A stretch of DNA of 43,696 nucleotides from an uncultured Verrucomicrobia subdivision 3 bacterium. Its GTDB lineage: Bacteria; Verrucomicrobiota; Verrucomicrobiae; Limisphaerales; UBA11358. The notes under the pieces are model-generated. The model searched no databases. It had not been told where the DNA came from and worked only from the letters and a program-made list of their open reading frames with translations. This document shows, piece after piece, positions 42,730 to 43,696 of the stretch. Each line of letters opens with the position of its first letter. The first letter of the stretch is position 1. The DNA is taken from NCBI GenBank assembly GCA_903921455.1, contig CAIXPZ010000182.1, positions 1 to 43,696 on the forward strand, read 5' to 3'. Made by a program: the position numbers and the translations under genes.

Positions 42730-42881
42730 GCAACTGCCTGATTTTTCAATAGTTAGCGCCAAAGCCATAAAAATACTCATTTCCGGGGCATTTTGGGTCT
42801 TTAATCATGAATGTCCGCCGACGGTCAAAACCGAACAAACTTTTTGAAATTATTTTTAGCCGTTGGCAGTCGCGGAGCGAA

Positions 42882-42958
42882 GCGGCAGAGGACTGCCGCA
42901 CTCCCGGACGCGAAGCGTTCAAGACCGCCACCGAACCGCGCGAAGCGTCCCGGAGTGC
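42882..42958. repeat. REP element, copy A (3' side of the RAYT gene)
   Basis: The first hairpin is GCGGCAG-AGGA-CTGCCGC (42882-42899). It is followed by the long palindrome GCACTCCCGGACGC (42898-42911) and GCGTCCCGGAGTGC (42945-42958), 13/14 paired. It matches copy B closely in order and orientation. An outer GGCAGTC copy lies at 42865. Confidence 0.8.
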
Positions 42959-42975
42959 GCCGGCCCTCCGGCGCT

Positions 42976-43551
42976 CTACGCCAGCCATTCCGCGTCCACT
43001 TCAAACTCATCACCCAGCGTCAGCTTATCCGTCTTGAAGCGGTAGATGGATTTCACCATCGCCGGCGACGCCGTGCGTTCAAACCACGCCGCCGAGCACC
43101 ACGGATACAGATTCGCCGCCGGCACCAACCCATGCTTCACCGCGTTCTGATGAACGTAGTTCAGCCGCGCCAGATACGCGCGCTGATTCACCAGCCGCGT
43201 TTCCCAAAAATTGAACCACACTTGCCGCCCCGGCGTGGCGTCCAGCTTGTTCACCCAGCCGGCGGTTTTGGCGTGCAACATCCCGAGCGTCGCGCGCAGG
43301 TTCGTCGCGTCGTCCGCGTCCACCGGGGAATGGGCGATGAAATGGTAATGATTGGAAAACACTGCCCACGCCTCGATCCGCCAGCCGTATTTTTCCGCCA
43401 CCGTCAACAGGCCGCGCTGCAACACGCGCAGGCGGTTTGCACCCCGGAAGTGGTGGAGCTTTTGATACGTCGCGCCGGTGACGAAAAACGTGCCGCCCAC
43501 CGCGAGTTGGTGCGTCGGCGCGTGCGGCCAAGGGGTCTTGGGTTCCGGCAT
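42976..43551 (-). CDS. REP-associated tyrosine transposase (RAYT, Y1_Tnp family)
   Basis: A 191-aa single-strand-specific HUH transposase relative. The HUH motif H68-Y69-H70 is in FSNHYHFI and the catalytic Tyr132 in LNYVHQNAVKHGLV, a sequence typical of RAYT proteins. WFNFWETRLV is also characteristic. Family members are domesticated IS200/IS605-like enzymes that cut and mobilise REP hairpins. The ATG at 43551 (MPEPKTPWPH) was chosen; an extension to 43656 runs into copy B. REP copies flank it on both sides in the same orientation. Confidence 0.9.
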   Translation of the reverse strand: MPEPKTPWPHAPTHQLAVGGTFFVTGATYQKLHHFRGANRLRVLQRGLLTVAEKYGWRIEAWAVFSNHYHFIAHSPVDADDATNLRATLGMLHAKTAGWVNKLDATPGRQVWFNFWETRLVNQRAYLARLNYVHQNAVKHGLVPAANLYPWCSAAWFERTASPAMVKSIYRFKTDKLTLGDEFEVDAEWLA

Positions 43552-43614
43552 GACGGAAAAAATGCTCCTGACCGAATCGCAAGGGAAGTAAATTGTTATG
43601 ACTGCGGGGGAAGA

Positions 43615-43693
43615 GCGGTGGAGGGCCACCGCACTCCCGGACGCTGGCGCGTTCACCGTGAGCGCCCGAACCGCGCGGAGCGTCCCGGAGTGC
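43615..43693. repeat. REP element, copy B (5' side of the RAYT gene, at window edge)
   Basis: The first hairpin is GCGGTGG-AGGG-CCACCGC (43615-43632). Then come GCACTCCCGGACGC (43631-43644) and GCGTCCCGGAGTGC (43680-43693), with an inner GGCGC/GCGCC hairpin between. Compared with copy A, the first stem differs at paired positions on both sides, so pairing is kept. It runs to the edge of the window and may continue. Confidence 0.8.
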
Positions 43694-43696
43694 GCC

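Overview
The window looks like a chromosomal segment of a high-GC member of the Verrucomicrobiota, possibly near Pedosphaera/Limisphaerales. This is inference. It rests on a PEP-CTERM exported protein, heavy histidine-kinase content, Verrucomicrobia-style hypothetical proteins (41279-42241), few Shine-Dalgarno sites and an abundance of short-period repeat elements. No rRNA, tRNA, CRISPR array, prophage or plasmid function was recognised.

Layout. 1-5191: leuC (+), then a minus-strand run of a zinc-ribbon membrane protein, cinA and a receiver-kinase hybrid. 5337-13043: plus-strand runs argH - squalene/phytoene synthase - SHOCT-like protein (terminator at 8371), lysA - FIST protein, and a basic low-complexity protein - sufE - tatD. 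13044-17175: tcdA (-), a DUF155/RMND1-like protein (+) and a DUF255 thioredoxin-like protein (-). 17258-19934: a tight plus-strand operon of CPBP protease - thiL - tsaE - tsaB. 19957-22213: PEP-CTERM protein, DUF423 protein and S1/P1 nuclease (-). 22317-25304: histone-deacetylase-like protein - prmC - murA (+). 25491-26069: a small minus-strand unit (promoter, 36-aa ORF, hairpin, 112-aa gene). 26246-30475: MacA/MacB-type efflux genes and a Sua5-type threonylcarbamoyl-AMP synthase (+). 30482-34916: kinase - sigma-54 response regulator - GT-C glycosyltransferase (-). 35126-38294: ThiF/MoeB-rhodanese - ThiS, an MscS channel and a LAB_N/zinc-ribbon protein (+). 38299-40983: two small membrane proteins and a kinase-like sensor that lacks its phospho-acceptor histidine (-). 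41279-43696: two Verrucomicrobia-type hypotheticals, a 21-bp tandem array and a REP-flanked RAYT transposase.

Most genes are housekeeping: amino-acid synthesis (leuC, argH, lysA), cofactors (thiL, thiS, sufE), cell wall (murA), translation and tRNA modification (prmC, tsaE, tsaB, Sua5, tcdA), efflux and signalling. Four steps of t6A/ct6A tRNA modification lie within 17 kb in three separate units.

The most interesting signal is in the non-coding layer. Several unrelated families of short-period (7, 8, 9 or 10 bp) direct or inverted repeats occur either just upstream of start codons (argH, tcdA, HDAC-like, the 87-aa gene) or in frame inside conserved genes (cinA, tsaE, Sua5). At argH, tcdA and the HDAC-like gene the last repeat unit runs into a -10-like hexamer 6-12 bp before the start codon. 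Many other genes also have a TANNNT-like box 6-10 bp before the start, which suggests largely leaderless transcription. REP-like hairpins with compensatory base changes flank the RAYT gene, and a related piece lies in frame inside the DUF255 gene.
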